Origin: Bradyrhizobium diazoefficiens USDA 110
GTDB lineage: Bacteria; Pseudomonadota; Alphaproteobacteria; Rhizobiales; Xanthobacteraceae
Assembly (NCBI RefSeq): GCF_000011365.1
Contig: NC_004463.1
Coordinates: 5,628,001-5,692,000, forward strand
DNA: 64,000 bases
Direction of reading: 5' to 3'
The notes under the pieces are model-generated. The model did not search any database, was not told the DNA's origin, and worked only from the letters and a program-made list of their open reading frames with translations. Each line of letters starts with the position of its first letter. Positions within the stretch are counted from its first letter, which is position 1. A program made the translations under genes and the position numbers. Positions 8,105 through 17,190 of the stretch are shown here, one piece after another.

Positions 8105-11100
8105 TCATTCGGCCGCGACATTGTCCGTTGAAATCTCGTTGGCTGGCAAAGCTTCGGGCTTCTTCTTTGCGCCCGGCCGCAATCGCTCTCGGATGGCCTG
8201 GAACATGACGTAAAGCGGAGGGATCGCGAAGATGCCCACGAACGAGGCCAGAATCATACCGCCGAAAACCGGGGTGCCTACGCCGCGTCGTGCAAGCTCC
8301 GAGGCGCCTGATGCGACCACGAGCGGATAGAGACCGAGGATGAAGGCAAACGACGTCATCATCACCGGGCGGAAGCGCAAGCGTGCTCCTTCCGCGGCTG
8401 CCTCGAGCAGCGGTATGCCATGCTCGCGCTTCTCCTTCGCGAACTCGACGATCAAAATGCCGTTCTTGGCGGCCAGTCCGATCAGCACGACCATCCCGAT
8501 CTGCCCGTAGAGATCGAGTGTCAGGCCGCTGAGCAGGATTGCGCTGAACGAACCCAAAACCGCTATCGTAACCGACAACAAGACCGGGACCGGGATGGTC
8601 CAGCTTTCATAGAGTGCGACCAGGAAGAGATAGGCGAACAACACAGCGAAGCCGAGGATGATGCCGGTCTTTCCTTCGGCGCGCTTTTCCTGGAACGCTG
8701 TGTCCGTCCACTCGCCGGCGTAACCTTGTGGCAGTGTCCTGGCAGCAACGTCCTCAAACACCTTCAACGCTTGGCCGGACGACACGCCAGACGCCGGCGT
8801 GCCCTGAATTGTCACTGCGCGAAGATTGTTGTAGCGAATGATTGCAGGCGGCCCAAGCGCAACGCGCGTTTCGACGAGGCTGCGCAGCGGGATCATCTGT
8901 CCTTCCGCATTACGGACATTGATGCGGTAAATGTCCGTGATGGTCGAACGGTCGGCGGCGTCTGCCTGAACCTGGACCTGCCAAGTGCGGCCGTAAAGGT
9001 TCATGTTGTTGATGAAATAGCCGCCAAGCGACGCCTGCAAGGCCTGAAACACGTCCTTGAGCTGCACGCCGAGAATCTGGACCTTGTCGCGATCGATCTC
9101 CAGAAAGATCGAAGGATTGTCAGCGGAGAATGTGCTGAACACTCCCCTCAAGCGCGGCTCCGCGTTGGCCGCCACGACGAGGCCGCGAAGAGCCTGCGCG
9201 AGGGCTGCCGGATCGCCACCTCGCAGGTCTTCGAGGACATAGGTGAAGCCGCCTCCGGTGCCGAGGCCTACGATCGGCGGCGGGGCCAACGGCACGACGA
9301 CGCCTCCTTCGATGGCACGAAGCTTCCCTCGCAACCGCGCGATGGTCTCGCGCGCGCCAAGCTCGCCTTTCTTGCGCTCCTCGAAAGGCTTGAAGGTGAC
9401 CACCATGAAACCGGCGTTCGCTTGCGAGTAGCTGTCGATGAAATTCAGGCCGATGATGCTGGTATAGTCTTCAACGGCCGGATCCTGTTTGATGATGTCT
9501 TCGGCCCGACGCAGAACTTCTGAGGTGCGCCCGACCGAGGCGCCGCCGGGCAACTGGGCAATGATAAAAATGGCGCCCTGATCATCTTCGGGGACAAATC
9601 CCGTCGGAGTTTGCCTGGCAATGCCAAAGGTAGCGGCGCCGGCGACGGCGACCATGGCAATTCCGACTATCGAAAAATGGACGAGACGCGCGACGATGGC
9701 TCCGTATCCGTCCCGGACGCGGTCGATCGTTCGCATCGTCCATCCGATGAGCCCGCGTCTGGGACCATGATGAGGTCGCAGAAATACGGCGCAAAGCGCT
9801 GGCGACAGCGTGAGCGCATTGATCGCGGACAGCAGCATGGATACCGCAACCGTCACCGCGAACTGGCGAAACAGCTCGCCGGAAATCCCCGGTATGAACG
9901 CGATGGGAACAAACACCGATAGAAGGACGAGAGTGATCGCAATGATCGGCGCCGTAATCTCCCGCATCGCCTGCTTGGTCGCATCCGCGGGCGACAGTTC
10001 AGGCCGCTCCTCCATGACGCGTTCGACGTTTTCGACGACGACGATCGCATCGTCGACCACAATTCCGATGGCAAGCACGATGGCGAGCAGCGAGACGGTG
10101 TTTGCCGAGTATCCCACGGCGTTCAGCGCAATGAACGCGCCGATGAGGCTGACCGGAACCGCCAATGTCGGAATCAGCGTCGCTCGAACGCTGCCCAGAA
10201 ACAGGAACACCACGATGACGACGAGAATGAACGCCTCGACCAGGGTCTTTTTGACCTCGTGCAGGGTATCGGTGACGAAGATCGTTGGATCGTAGGTCAC
10301 CTTCCACGACAGGTCTTCGGGAAAGCGCTTCTCGAGCTCTGCAAGCTTCTTTCGAACTGCCGCGACCGTGTCGATCGCGTTGCCGCCCGGCGTTTGATAA
10401 ACGACAATTGCCGCCGCGTTCTGTCCGTTGAACCTGGTATCGCGGTCGAGGTTGGCGGCGCCGAGTTCGACCTGGGCCACGTCGCGAAGCCTCAGGACCG
10501 ATCCATCCGGATTGGTGCGGACGACGATATTCTCGAAGTCGGAGACGGAAGCGAGGCGGCCCTTCGTTTGAAGGTTCAGCTGCAATTGCTGATCATTGAA
10601 GATCGGACGCGCCCCGATCCGGCCTACGGCTGCCTGCACGTTTTGCGACTGGACGGCGTTGATGATATCGGCGGTCGTCAGGTCGAGGCCGGTCAGTCGA
10701 TCGGTCTTGACCCATGCACGCATGGCGTAGTCCTGGGGCGCAAAAAGATAGGCATCCCCGACGCCGTTCGTGCTCTTGATCTGATCGAGAAGGTTGATGG
10801 TGGCATAATTCGATAGAAACAGCGGATCGTGCGTATGCTTGGGCGAGTACAGGGTCACGACCGCGAGAATGGCCGTCGATTTCTTCTTGACGCTGATACC
10901 CTGCTTCTGGACCTCCGACGGCAGCGACGACAGCGCGGTCTGCACGCGATTGTTGATGTTGACGGTATTGATGTCAGGATTGCTGCCGAGCTCGAAGGAG
11001 GCGGTCAGCGTGTAGCTTCCGTCGTCGCCGCTGGTGCTTTTCATGTAGATCATTTTGTCGACGCCAACCACCTGCGCCTCGATCGGCTGCGCGACGGTGG

Positions 11101-11278
11101 CGTCTACAATGGCGCCGCTGGCCCCGGGATATTGGGTGGTCACCGAGACCTGAGGCGGCACGATGTCCGGATATTGTGCCACCGGCATGGCGACAAACGA
11201 GATTGCGCCGGCGATGGTCGTCACGATTGCAATGACGATTGCAAGCCGCGGGCGGTCGACGAAAATCGCAGACAGCAT
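8105..11278 (-). CDS. RND multidrug efflux pump, inner-membrane subunit (HAE1/AcrB type)
   Basis: 1057-aa proton antiporter of the hydrophobe/amphiphile efflux-1 family. The N-terminal [13 protein letters not shown] helix is followed by the [13 protein letters not shown] porter segment. TM4 has the proton-relay DD pair ([16 protein letters not shown]) and TM10 the conserved Lys ([16 protein letters not shown]). Two large periplasmic loops and twelve TM helices match AcrB/MexB in length and order. With the membrane fusion protein encoded 3 nt upstream it would form a tripartite pump; no outer-membrane factor gene is adjacent, so a TolC-like protein elsewhere is expected. The product ends with [11 protein letters not shown]. 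Confidence 0.96.
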   Translation of the reverse strand: MLSAIFVDRPRLAIVIAIVTTIAGAISFVAMPVAQYPDIVPPQVSVTTQYPGASGAIVDATVAQPIEAQVVGVDKMIYMKSTSGDDGSYTLTASFELGSNPDINTVNINNRVQTALSSLPSEVQKQGISVKKKSTAILAVVTLYSPKHTHDPLFLSNYATINLLDQIKSTNGVGDAYLFAPQDYAMRAWVKTDRLTGLDLTTADIINAVQSQNVQAAVGRIGARPIFNDQQLQLNLQTKGRLASVSDFENIVVRTNPDGSVLRLRDVAQVELGAANLDRDTRFNGQNAAAIVVYQTPGGNAIDTVAAVRKKLAELEKRFPEDLSWKVTYDPTIFVTDTLHEVKKTLVEAFILVVIVVFLFLGSVRATLIPTLAVPVSLIGAFIALNAVGYSANTVSLLAIVLAIGIVVDDAIVVVENVERVMEERPELSPADATKQAMREITAPIIAITLVLLSVFVPIAFIPGISGELFRQFAVTVAVSMLLSAINALTLSPALCAVFLRPHHGPRRGLIGWTMRTIDRVRDGYGAIVARLVHFSIVGIAMVAVAGAATFGIARQTPTGFVPEDDQGAIFIIAQLPGGASVGRTSEVLRRAEDIIKQDPAVEDYTSIIGLNFIDSYSQANAGFMVVTFKPFEERKKGELGARETIARLRGKLRAIEGGVVVPLAPPPIVGLGTGGGFTYVLEDLRGGDPAALAQALRGLVVAANAEPRLRGVFSTFSADNPSIFLEIDRDKVQILGVQLKDVFQALQASLGGYFINNMNLYGRTWQVQVQADAADRSTITDIYRINVRNAEGQMIPLRSLVETRVALGPPAIIRYNNLRAVTIQGTPASGVSSGQALKVFEDVAARTLPQGYAGEWTDTAFQEKRAEGKTGIILGFAVLFAYLFLVALYESWTIPVPVLLSVTIAVLGSFSAILLSGLTLDLYGQIGMVVLIGLAAKNGILIVEFAKEKREHGIPLLEAAAEGARLRFRPVMMTSFAFILGLYPLVVASGASELARRGVGTPVFGGMILASFVGIFAIPPLYVMFQAIRERLRPGAKKKPEALPANEISTDNVAAE

Positions 11279-11281
11279 GGC

Positions 11282-12469
11282 TCAGCTCCGGCTGGTGGAG
11301 GCTGGCTGAGCGTGTACGGGACTGCCGCCGCGAATCCCCTGAATTCCCTCCACGATGACCTGCTCGCCGCCCGTCAGGCCCTCCTCCACGATCACACCCG
11401 TGCCGCTGGTCCCGCCGAGTTTGACACGTCGGACCGCTGCTTTCCCGTCCTCCACGATCAAGACATAGATGCCCTCCTGATCCGAAATCAGCGCCGCTTG
11501 CGGGATGAGGAGCCTTTCCTGGGCGGAGCCGCTTTCCAGCCCAACTCTGACGAGCTGACCATCCACGAGCACGCCGTCGGGATTGGGAAATGATGCGCGT
11601 GCAAGAATCGTATCCGTGCCGCGGTCGACGATCACATTGACGAAATTGATCTTACCCGGCTGGCTGTAGGCAGTGCCGTCGGAGAAGAACACATAGGCCT
11701 TGATGCCGACGACATCGACGTCGCGGCCTTCCTTTTGCGCTGCAAGAAATTCCCTGACGCTGACCGGGAAGGAAACATAGATCGGATCTTGGCTTACGAT
11801 GGTCGTCAAGATGCCGGTCTGTGGGCTTACCACGTTGCCTTTGGTGATATTCGTCTTGCCGATCTTGCCGGCGATCGGCGACGTAATTTCCGTATAATCC
11901 AGATTGATTTGCGCAGTTTTCAGATTGGCCTCGTCCACGAGCAGCGCACCTGCGGCCGCCTGGTCCGCAGCCAGCGCCTGGTCACGGGCCACCTGCGTGC
12001 CCGCCTGCTTTGCCAGCAATTCCTCGGCACGCTGCAGCTGCACCTCGCTCAGGGTCTTCGCTGCCTTGTCTTTATTCAGCACGCCTTGGGCCTGATCTAC
12101 TGCGGCCTCGAACAGCCCTTTTTCGATTGAGTAAAGCGGCGCTCCTGCCTTGACCAGAGCGCCTTCCTGGAACGAGACCTTTTCAAGATATCCCGTGATC
12201 CGCGCCCGCACTTCCACTCGCTCGATCGCTTCGATGCGACCGACCAGATCGATCGTTCGTTTTACCGGCTTGCGCTCGGCGACGATTACGCCGACGGAGG
12301 CGGCGGCTGGCTGTTGAGCTTGCTGGGCACTGGCGGGCAGCAATTCGAATGATGGTGCAAATACCGCCAACAGGCAGAAAGCGGTCCGAAGCGTCGGCAG
12401 CTTCATCGGCGCCCAGGGCTGGGTGGCCGGGATTGCTCCGGTGGCGAGACGACGATTATCGCTACACAT
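11282..12469 (-). CDS. RND efflux membrane fusion protein (periplasmic adaptor)
   Basis: 395-aa adaptor of the AcrA/MexA family. A hydrophobic signal segment (about residues 28-48, ending ASAQ) is followed by the lipoyl half-motif GRIEAIERVEVRARITGYLEKVSFQEGALVKAG, an alpha-hairpin with a LxxAEELLAKQAGTQ-type sequence, the second lipoyl half (YTEITSPIAGKIGKTNITKGNVV), then beta-barrel and membrane-proximal domains. It bridges the RND pump and an outer-membrane channel. ATG 12469 has a GGGAG site 7 nt upstream. An internal ATG at 12406 would give a more classical signal peptide but lacks a ribosome site. A degenerate FixK-type box lies about 62 bases upstream. Confidence 0.94.
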   Translation of the reverse strand: MCSDNRRLATGAIPATQPWAPMKLPTLRTAFCLLAVFAPSFELLPASAQQAQQPAAASVGVIVAERKPVKRTIDLVGRIEAIERVEVRARITGYLEKVSFQEGALVKAGAPLYSIEKGLFEAAVDQAQGVLNKDKAAKTLSEVQLQRAEELLAKQAGTQVARDQALAADQAAAGALLVDEANLKTAQINLDYTEITSPIAGKIGKTNITKGNVVSPQTGILTTIVSQDPIYVSFPVSVREFLAAQKEGRDVDVVGIKAYVFFSDGTAYSQPGKINFVNVIVDRGTDTILARASFPNPDGVLVDGQLVRVGLESGSAQERLLIPQAALISDQEGIYVLIVEDGKAAVRRVKLGGTSGTGVIVEEGLTGGEQVIVEGIQGIRGGSPVHAQPASTSRS

Positions 12470-12524
12470 GTCCAGCTCCCGTCTAAACGGAACCGAAGTC
12501 TTGGGGGTCCTTGCGATGGAGAGG

Positions 12525-12538
12525 TTGATCTAGCGCAA
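12525..12538 (-). promoter_or_regulatory. Possible FixK2-type box upstream of RND operon
   Basis: TTGATCTAGCGCAA fits the broader Bradyrhizobium FixK2 pattern TTG[AC]-N6-[TG]CAA, though the second half-site is not ATCAA. Its centre is about 62 bases from the adaptor start codon, close to the 57 and 70 bases of the two perfect boxes earlier in the window. The remainder of 12470-12918 shows no gene. Confidence 0.5.
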
Positions 12539-12918
12539 GAGGACGGGCGCGCGTGGGCCGGCAGGCGCATCATGCTGGAGATTGATGGGCTGGGGCGGAC
12601 CGCGTGCTGGCCCGGGCCGAACAGCTGCACGCAGAAAATCACGTATTTACATAGGCTTATCGAAGGCTGCGAACGCACGTCATTTATGTTCTGGCGGAAA
12701 CGGCGAGACCCCAGTCGGGCTGCCGGCACGCATAAAGAATAAATTCACAAGTTATTTCAGTCACTTGAGCCAGAATGGCTCCAATCATCCGAGAATGGAC
12801 TTCCCTGCTACAGGGCACCAGACGATTCGGATGCCGTGTCGGTTCGCCCCCCGAGCCCCCAAGCTGCTTCGTTTCGAAGATCGCTGGGAATATTCGAGCG
12901 CAAACACGCGCTTACAAA

Positions 12919-12948
12919 TTGACCGGCCCAAGTAATTAGAGGCATAAG
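12919..12948 (+). promoter_or_regulatory. Candidate promoter of tRNA-Ser
   Basis: TTGACC at 12919-12924 and CATAAG at 12943-12948 are separated by 18 bases, and the tRNA begins 9 bases after the second element. The -10 match is imperfect. Confidence 0.4.
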
Positions 12949-12957
12949 GCTCGCACC

Positions 12958-13050
12958 GGAGAGGTGGCCGAGTGGCTGAAGGCAACGCTTTGCTAAAGCG
13001 TCATACGGTCTCAAGCTGTATCGAGGGTTCGAATCCCTCCCTCTCCGCCA
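12958..13050 (+). tRNA. tRNA-Ser (anticodon GCU), with encoded CCA
   Basis: 93 nt class II tRNA. The acceptor stem GGAGAGG / CCTCTCC pairs perfectly. A D-arm follows TGGCCGAG; the anticodon stem-loop CGCTTTGCTAAAGCG places GCT as anticodon, reading AGC/AGU codons. A long variable arm (ATACGGTCTCAAGCTGTAT) is typical of serine tRNA, and the T-arm is GGGTTCGAATCCC. Discriminator G and CCA are encoded. Confidence 0.98.
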
Positions 13051-13183
13051 CCCAGCAGCAGAATCAAGGCCTGCCGTTCTCTCACCTGAAAGCGATCGCC
13101 GCGCCGGAGAGAGCTTGGTGCAGGGATCCGCGCGGCTGAGCTCAGCCCGATTCTCGCTCTCCCTATATTATGTGTGTCCGCAC

Positions 13184-13393
13184 CTAGCGGCCGGACCGCC
13201 AGATTCGCCAATGCGAGGGCGAAATCAGCACCGGCTCGTCGGCCCAGACGTTGAACCAGACGCCGGACCTGCGCCGGCATGGAAAGGTCCAGGGCACGAT
13301 GCCCGTCTTGTGCGGCCGTCCGAGTTCCAGATCGCAATCGTCGGGCGCGATCTGAATCGGCAGCCATTGTCCATTCGTGTCGGCAGCGCTCAT
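13184..13393 (-). CDS. Small hypothetical protein (69 aa)
   Basis: 69-aa acidic/tryptophan-rich protein. The pattern QWLPIQIAP..D.DLEL near the start, WTFPCRR in the middle and PSHWRIW near the end resembles small conserved proteins I associate with Bradyrhizobium; this is memory-based. No signal peptide or membrane segment. The ribosome site is weak. Seventy bases of unassigned sequence separate it from the tRNA-side hairpin-free region, and it appears monocistronic. Confidence 0.5.
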   Translation of the reverse strand: MSAADTNGQWLPIQIAPDDCDLELGRPHKTGIVPWTFPCRRRSGVWFNVWADEPVLISPSHWRIWRSGR

Positions 13394-13489
13394 GCCGCGC
13401 GGGTCTAGGCGGCGTCACGACGAAGGAACTTGATTCAGCGCAACCAGGCACGCCCGTGGAAACACGGGGCCGGCTGCGATCCTCAGCTC

Positions 13490-13589
13490 GAAGCGTTTTC
13501 AAGCGAAGCGGATACCGGTTCGCGTCGGGAAAACATCTCAGAACAAGACACCAGAGCCCTGTTCCGATGCCATCGGAACAGAAATGGCT
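13490..13589. repeat. Dispersed intergenic repeat with perfect palindrome
   Basis: Bases 13493-13526 share a block (gcgttttc, agcgaag, ggataccggttcgcgtc) with 30646-30679. The element ends in a perfect 11-bp inverted repeat at 13559-13581 (CTGTTCCGATG-c-CATCGGAACAG) that touches the stop of the next minus-strand gene and could act as its terminator hairpin. Confidence 0.7.
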
Positions 13590-13856
13590 CTAGTAGGTGG
13601 AAACCCACGCCCTCGCGTCGCGCTGTGCGGCCGAGATCTCGGCGTCCGACATCTGTCCGGCAACTTCCTGGCGCAGCGCCACGGCGTCCTTGCGGCCCTT
13701 CAGGGCGGCGAGGTTGAACCATTTGTGCGCGGCGACGAGATCGACGAGGCCGGCGCGGCCGCTCGCCCAATAGATCCCGCGCTCGAACAGCACGTCCGAC
13801 AGCGCGCTCGCGTCGATCGGCGTTGCGGTCTCCAGATCGAAAGTACCCTGAAACAT
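13590..13856 (-). CDS. Short Sel1/TPR-like protein
   Basis: 88-aa all-helical protein. ALSDVLFERGIYWASG..GLVDLVAAHKWFNLAALKGRKDAVALRQEVAGQMS reads as one and a half Sel1-like repeats (A.KW.NLAA.KG..DA). Such repeats mediate protein contacts. No signal peptide, so it is probably cytoplasmic. The start at 13856 has an AGGGGA site. The partner is unknown; it stands alone between non-coding stretches. Confidence 0.72.
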   Translation of the reverse strand: MFQGTFDLETATPIDASALSDVLFERGIYWASGRAGLVDLVAAHKWFNLAALKGRKDAVALRQEVAGQMSDAEISAAQRDARAWVSTY

Positions 13857-14720
13857 AACGCATCCCCTGTTTTCTTATGCCGCCTCGTTCCCCCGAGCGC
13901 GGCTCCCGTCCAACTCTGATTTGCGTGATCCCTTCTGGGATCATGCGCTGCTCAACTCTTCCCCAAGTCTTCTTGCCCAGGCCGTTTGCCGGCTTGTTGG
14001 AAGCGATGATGGCGGGCAAATTTGAATGGCAGTTTAAGTATCGCGATGAAGCAGACGTAAACGCGCCTTGGCCGCGGCCGCGCACGGAATGCCAAAAGTC
14101 CCCATTTGACGGGCACTTCTGCGATTCGTCAGATTCGGTTTACCCTGCGATTTTCGGACAACGATAACCATCGCGCGCGGTGGCGGGGCGCTGTGGCGTA
14201 CACTCCGCCACTTCCAGTCGTCACCCATGACCCGGCTACGCCAAGGCACTGCCGGGGCTTGCGGTCCTGGAACGCCGAAGCTTCAGCGAAGGCGGCAGGC
14301 GGGCGCCCCATCCATCGAGAAGCCGCGACGCACCGGGTCGCCGCCGGGCGATGGCACTGCAAATAGGGAAAACGGCGCCCGGACGTCGCGCAACGACAAA
14401 GCCGTAGCCCTCGCCTGCCCCGAGGCAGCGCTCAGCGGCAGCGCGGTCACGCCACGACCAGATCAGCAATGTATGGAAAGGGAATGCCGGCAATACCCCG
14501 GCCTCAGAGAACGAGGGCGTCGGCGAACACGTCAGGACCAGATTTCACGTTGACCCGAAGGCCGCTTGTGAAATTGCAGAACCGGAGAACCGGCACCGCA
14601 CCGAACGAAGAAAACTCGTTTCTTCTGCCGGACCGCGAAAAGAGCGATCCGACCGTTGACCTGATGTCTCGCCGACACCCTCTATCGTCGACCAGAACCT
14701 CTGGGAGGCGCTGATGACGT
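13857..14720. other. Long non-coding stretch, possible dispersed element
   Basis: 864 bases with many short overlapping open frames in four frames (for example 14106-14366, 14227-14553 and 14236-14493) but no ribosome sites, no codon-bias preference and no family motifs. The composition is dominated by GC-rich dyads. The segment from about 14085 to 14640 has the look of a multi-copy intergenic element in this genus, which I cannot confirm here. Confidence 0.4.
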
Positions 14721-14741
14721 GCCGGCTCTCTGGGAGCCGGC
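14721..14741 (-). terminator. Hairpin after the Lys/Ala-rich small gene
   Basis: Perfect 8-bp stem GCCGGCTC / GAGCCGGC with a 5-base loop, 17 bases after the stop codon of the 30-codon gene on the minus strand. No U-tract follows, so it may stabilise the 3' end rather than terminate intrinsically. Confidence 0.5.
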
Positions 14742-14758
14742 AACTTCAGAAGTCGAAG

Positions 14759-14851
14759 TTACTTCTTCTTCTTCGCGACCTTGCGGGTCTTCTTCGCAGT
14801 CTTCTTCACTGCGCTCTTCGCCTTCTTCGCCTTCTTCGCTTTCTTGGCCAT
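14759..14851 (-). CDS. 30-residue Lys/Ala-rich histone H1-like peptide
   Basis: Start ATG at 14851 is preceded by a near-ideal ribosome site (GGAGGG, 5 nt spacing) and the frame closes with TAA. The product begins MAKKAKKAKKAKSA and ends KKTRKVAKKKK: 16 of 30 residues are Lys and most others Ala. Such peptides resemble the C-terminal tail of histone H1 and bacterial Hc1/AlgP-like nucleoid proteins, so binding of DNA or RNA is likely. It is not a fragment of a longer gene: no open frame continues upstream. Function beyond nucleic-acid affinity is unknown. Confidence 0.75.
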   Translation of the reverse strand: MAKKAKKAKKAKSAVKKTAKKTRKVAKKKK

Positions 14852-15374
14852 GTTGCCCTCCGATGTGTGAGATGGCTTTAATCGCTGCATGCAGTCGGGG
14901 ATCGAATGCACACTCATCCCGAATACACCAACACGACGAAAAAAACAGCTTCTCGCTTAAAGAAGTGTTGACGCAGCAAGGCGCGTGCGCTTGGCGAGCG
15001 CGATGCAAGCACACTGCATGACGTGTTCGTCCGATCGCGGAGAGTGGGCGCATCATCGATGTTTGCGAGAGTAATGATTGCAAGAAAACACTATGCAGAA
15101 AGTATTTTCCTGCACTCACGCATTGCGCGTGATCGACGCGATGACGCGCGTCGCGACGCGCAGGATGGCCCCGCGAAGGCGTTTCGCGGACTCTGAGTCG
15201 CAGTTTTTGGCAACGAAAATATTTTCATGCTTAACGGCGCGAGCGCTCGTCGGAGCCCGTGCAAGCCGCCGTTTTGCGCGAATCGCGTGACGGCGATTCG
15301 GTCGCCGCATCGCAGTCGTCGGGATGAAGATTGCCGCCGAGGACGCGCGCGAGCGTCGCATCGCGAACCCATAG
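14852..15374. other. Intergenic stretch upstream of the Lys-rich gene
   Basis: 523 bases without a supportable gene. It includes an A-rich tract (14938-14946) and AT-richer islands around 15060-15110 and 15210-15230. It presumably holds the promoter of the small basic protein. Short frames on the minus strand (15091-15399) have no ribosome site. Confidence 0.4.
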
Positions 15375-15403
15375 CGAGGTGACGAAACATGTCCGTCACC
15401 TCG
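15375..15403 (-). terminator. Hairpin downstream of gatB
   Basis: Perfect 10-bp inverted repeat CGAGGTGACG / CGTCACCTCG with a 9-base loop, beginning 16 bases after the gatB stop. No U-tract, so the terminator role is only probable. Confidence 0.5.
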
Positions 15404-15418
15404 TCCGAACGCGTGAGG

Positions 15419-16897
15419 CTAGATGCCGAGCTTGGACTTGAGCAGCTCGTTGACGCTTTGCGGGTTGGCCTTGCCGCCTGACGCCTTCATCACCTGGCCG
15501 ACGAACCAGCCGAGCGACTGCGGCTTGTCCTTGACCTGCGCGGCCTTGTCGGGATTGGCCGCGATGATGTCGTCGACCACCTTCTCGATCGCCGAGAGGT
15601 CGGTGACCTGCTTCATGCCGCGGCTTTCGACCAGTGCGCGGGGATCGCCGCCCTCCTGCCAGACGATCTCGAACAGATCCTTGGCGATCTTGCCGGAGAT
15701 CGTGCCCTCGCCGATCAGATCGATGATCGCAGCCAGCTGCTCGGCGGTGACGGGAGAGCCCGTAATATCCCGGCCTTCCTTGTTGAGACGGCCGAACAGC
15801 TCGTTGATTACCCAGTTCGCCGCCATCTTGCCGTCGCGCGCGCGGTCGCCGAGCTTGTCGAGCACGGTCTCGTAGAACACCGCGCTCTCGCGCTCGGCGA
15901 CCAGCACGCTCGCGTCGTAAGCTGACAGGCCGAAATCGGCGACGAAGCGCGTCTTCTTCTGGTCCGGCAGCTCGGGCAGCTTCGCCTTCAGCTCGTCGAC
16001 GAACTCCTGGCTGAACTCCAGCGGCAGCAGGTCGGGATCGGGGAAGTAGCGGTAGTCGTGCGCCTCTTCCTTCGACCGCATCGACCGCGTCTCGCCCTTG
16101 TCGGGGTCGAACCGGCGCGTCTCTTGCTCGATCTGCCCACCGTCCTCGAGGATCTCGATCTGGCGCCGCGCTTCATACTCGATCGCCTGGCCGATGAAGT
16201 TGATCGAGTTCATGTTCTTGATTTCGCAGCGGGTGCCGAGCGGCCCGCCGGGCTTGCGCACGGAGACGTTGACGTCGGCGCGCAGATTTCCCTTCTCCAT
16301 GTCGCCGTCACAGGTGCCGAGGTAGCGCATGATCGAGCGCAGCTTGGTGACATAGGCCTTGGCCTGCTCGGCGTCGCGGATGTCCGGTTTTGAGACAATC
16401 TCCATCAGCGCCACGCCACAGCGGTTGAAGTCGATGAGGGACAGCGACGGCGACTGGTCGTGCAGCATTTTGCCGGGATCCTGCTCGATATGCAGGCGCT
16501 CGATGCCGACGGTGACACTGCGGCCGCCGTCGAGCTCGACCAGCACCTCGCCTTCGCCCACCACCGGCGACTTGTACTGGCTGATCTGGTAGCCCTGCGG
16601 CAGGTCCGGATAGAAATAGTTTTTGCGATCGAACACCGAACGCAGATTGATCTTTGCGTTGAGACCAAGCCCGGTCCGGACAGCCTGCCTGACGCATTCC
16701 TCGTTGATGACGGGCAGCATGCCCGGCATCGCAACATCGACCAGCGACACGTGGCTGTTCGGCTCGCCGCCGAACGCGGTGGACGCGCCCGAGAACAGCT
16801 TTGAGTTCGACGTCACCTGGGCGTGGATCTCCATGCCGATGACCATCTCCCAATCGCCGGTGGCGCCTTTGAGAAGCTTGTGCGTGGCCGTGCTCAT
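15419..16897 (-). CDS. gatB: Asp-tRNA(Asn)/Glu-tRNA(Gln) amidotransferase subunit B
   Basis: 492 aa. GatB phosphorylates the mischarged Glu or Asp on tRNA and transfers ammonia delivered from GatA, in the cytoplasmic GatCAB complex. The N-terminal cradle has [19 protein letters not shown], then [30 protein letters not shown] and the IKNMNS motif; the Yqey-like C-terminal tRNA-binding domain ends with [29 protein letters not shown]. The start overlaps the preceding 98-aa gene by 4 nt (ATGA). Last gene of the gat operon, followed by a hairpin. Confidence 0.97.
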   Translation of the reverse strand: MSTATHKLLKGATGDWEMVIGMEIHAQVTSNSKLFSGASTAFGGEPNSHVSLVDVAMPGMLPVINEECVRQAVRTGLGLNAKINLRSVFDRKNYFYPDLPQGYQISQYKSPVVGEGEVLVELDGGRSVTVGIERLHIEQDPGKMLHDQSPSLSLIDFNRCGVALMEIVSKPDIRDAEQAKAYVTKLRSIMRYLGTCDGDMEKGNLRADVNVSVRKPGGPLGTRCEIKNMNSINFIGQAIEYEARRQIEILEDGGQIEQETRRFDPDKGETRSMRSKEEAHDYRYFPDPDLLPLEFSQEFVDELKAKLPELPDQKKTRFVADFGLSAYDASVLVAERESAVFYETVLDKLGDRARDGKMAANWVINELFGRLNKEGRDITGSPVTAEQLAAIIDLIGEGTISGKIAKDLFEIVWQEGGDPRALVESRGMKQVTDLSAIEKVVDDIIAANPDKAAQVKDKPQSLGWFVGQVMKASGGKANPQSVNELLKSKLGI

Positions 16898-17190
16898 GTC
16901 TTGCTCCCGAGCAGCGTGACAGCGATCCGCTGCCACTCCGCTTCCAATGAATCCTTTGCCGCGACCTGTCCGGCCTGGCGATACCAGTAGCCGGCATTGC
17001 CGAGATCGCCTTCGACGCGGTGCAGATAGGCGTGCACCCAGGCCGCCTCGCGGCTGCTCTCGTCCTGAACGATCTTGTGCGCCCGGTCCCAGTCGCCCTT
17101 GGCGGCCCACCAGAGACCTGTGAGCGGCGCGTTCAGGTCCGGCGCCGGCGCCGCGCCGTCGAGGCTCGCGATGAACGCTGCGACATTCAC
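16894..17190 (-). CDS. Conserved helical protein between gatA and gatB
   Basis: 98-aa protein starting at GTG 17190, which overlaps the gatA stop by 4 nt (GTGA), and ending in a 4-nt overlap with gatB (ATGA). The sequence [52 protein letters not shown] (shown here only to name motifs [23 protein letters not shown]) is rich in Trp/Tyr and resembles one to two TPR-like hairpins. Small proteins with the WVHA-LHR-EGD-NA-YWYR signature occur in many proteobacteria with no assigned function. Tight coupling to the amidotransferase suggests co-expression at a fixed ratio; a functional link is inference. Confidence 0.82.
   Translation of the reverse strand: MNVAAFIASLDGAAPAPDLNAPLTGLWWAAKGDWDRAHKIVQDESSREAAWVHAYLHRVEGDLGNAGYWYRQAGQVAAKDSLEAEWQRIAVTLLGSKT

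Noticed and set aside
13011-13502. 163-codon minus-strand frame ending GGEGGIRTLDTA
   Set aside because: Its C-terminus is the reverse strand of tRNA-Ser; this peptide is a well-known mis-annotation artefact of serine tRNA genes.
14504-14743. 79-codon minus-strand frame next to the Lys-rich gene
   Set aside because: No ribosome site; overlaps a hairpin and looks like part of a non-coding element.
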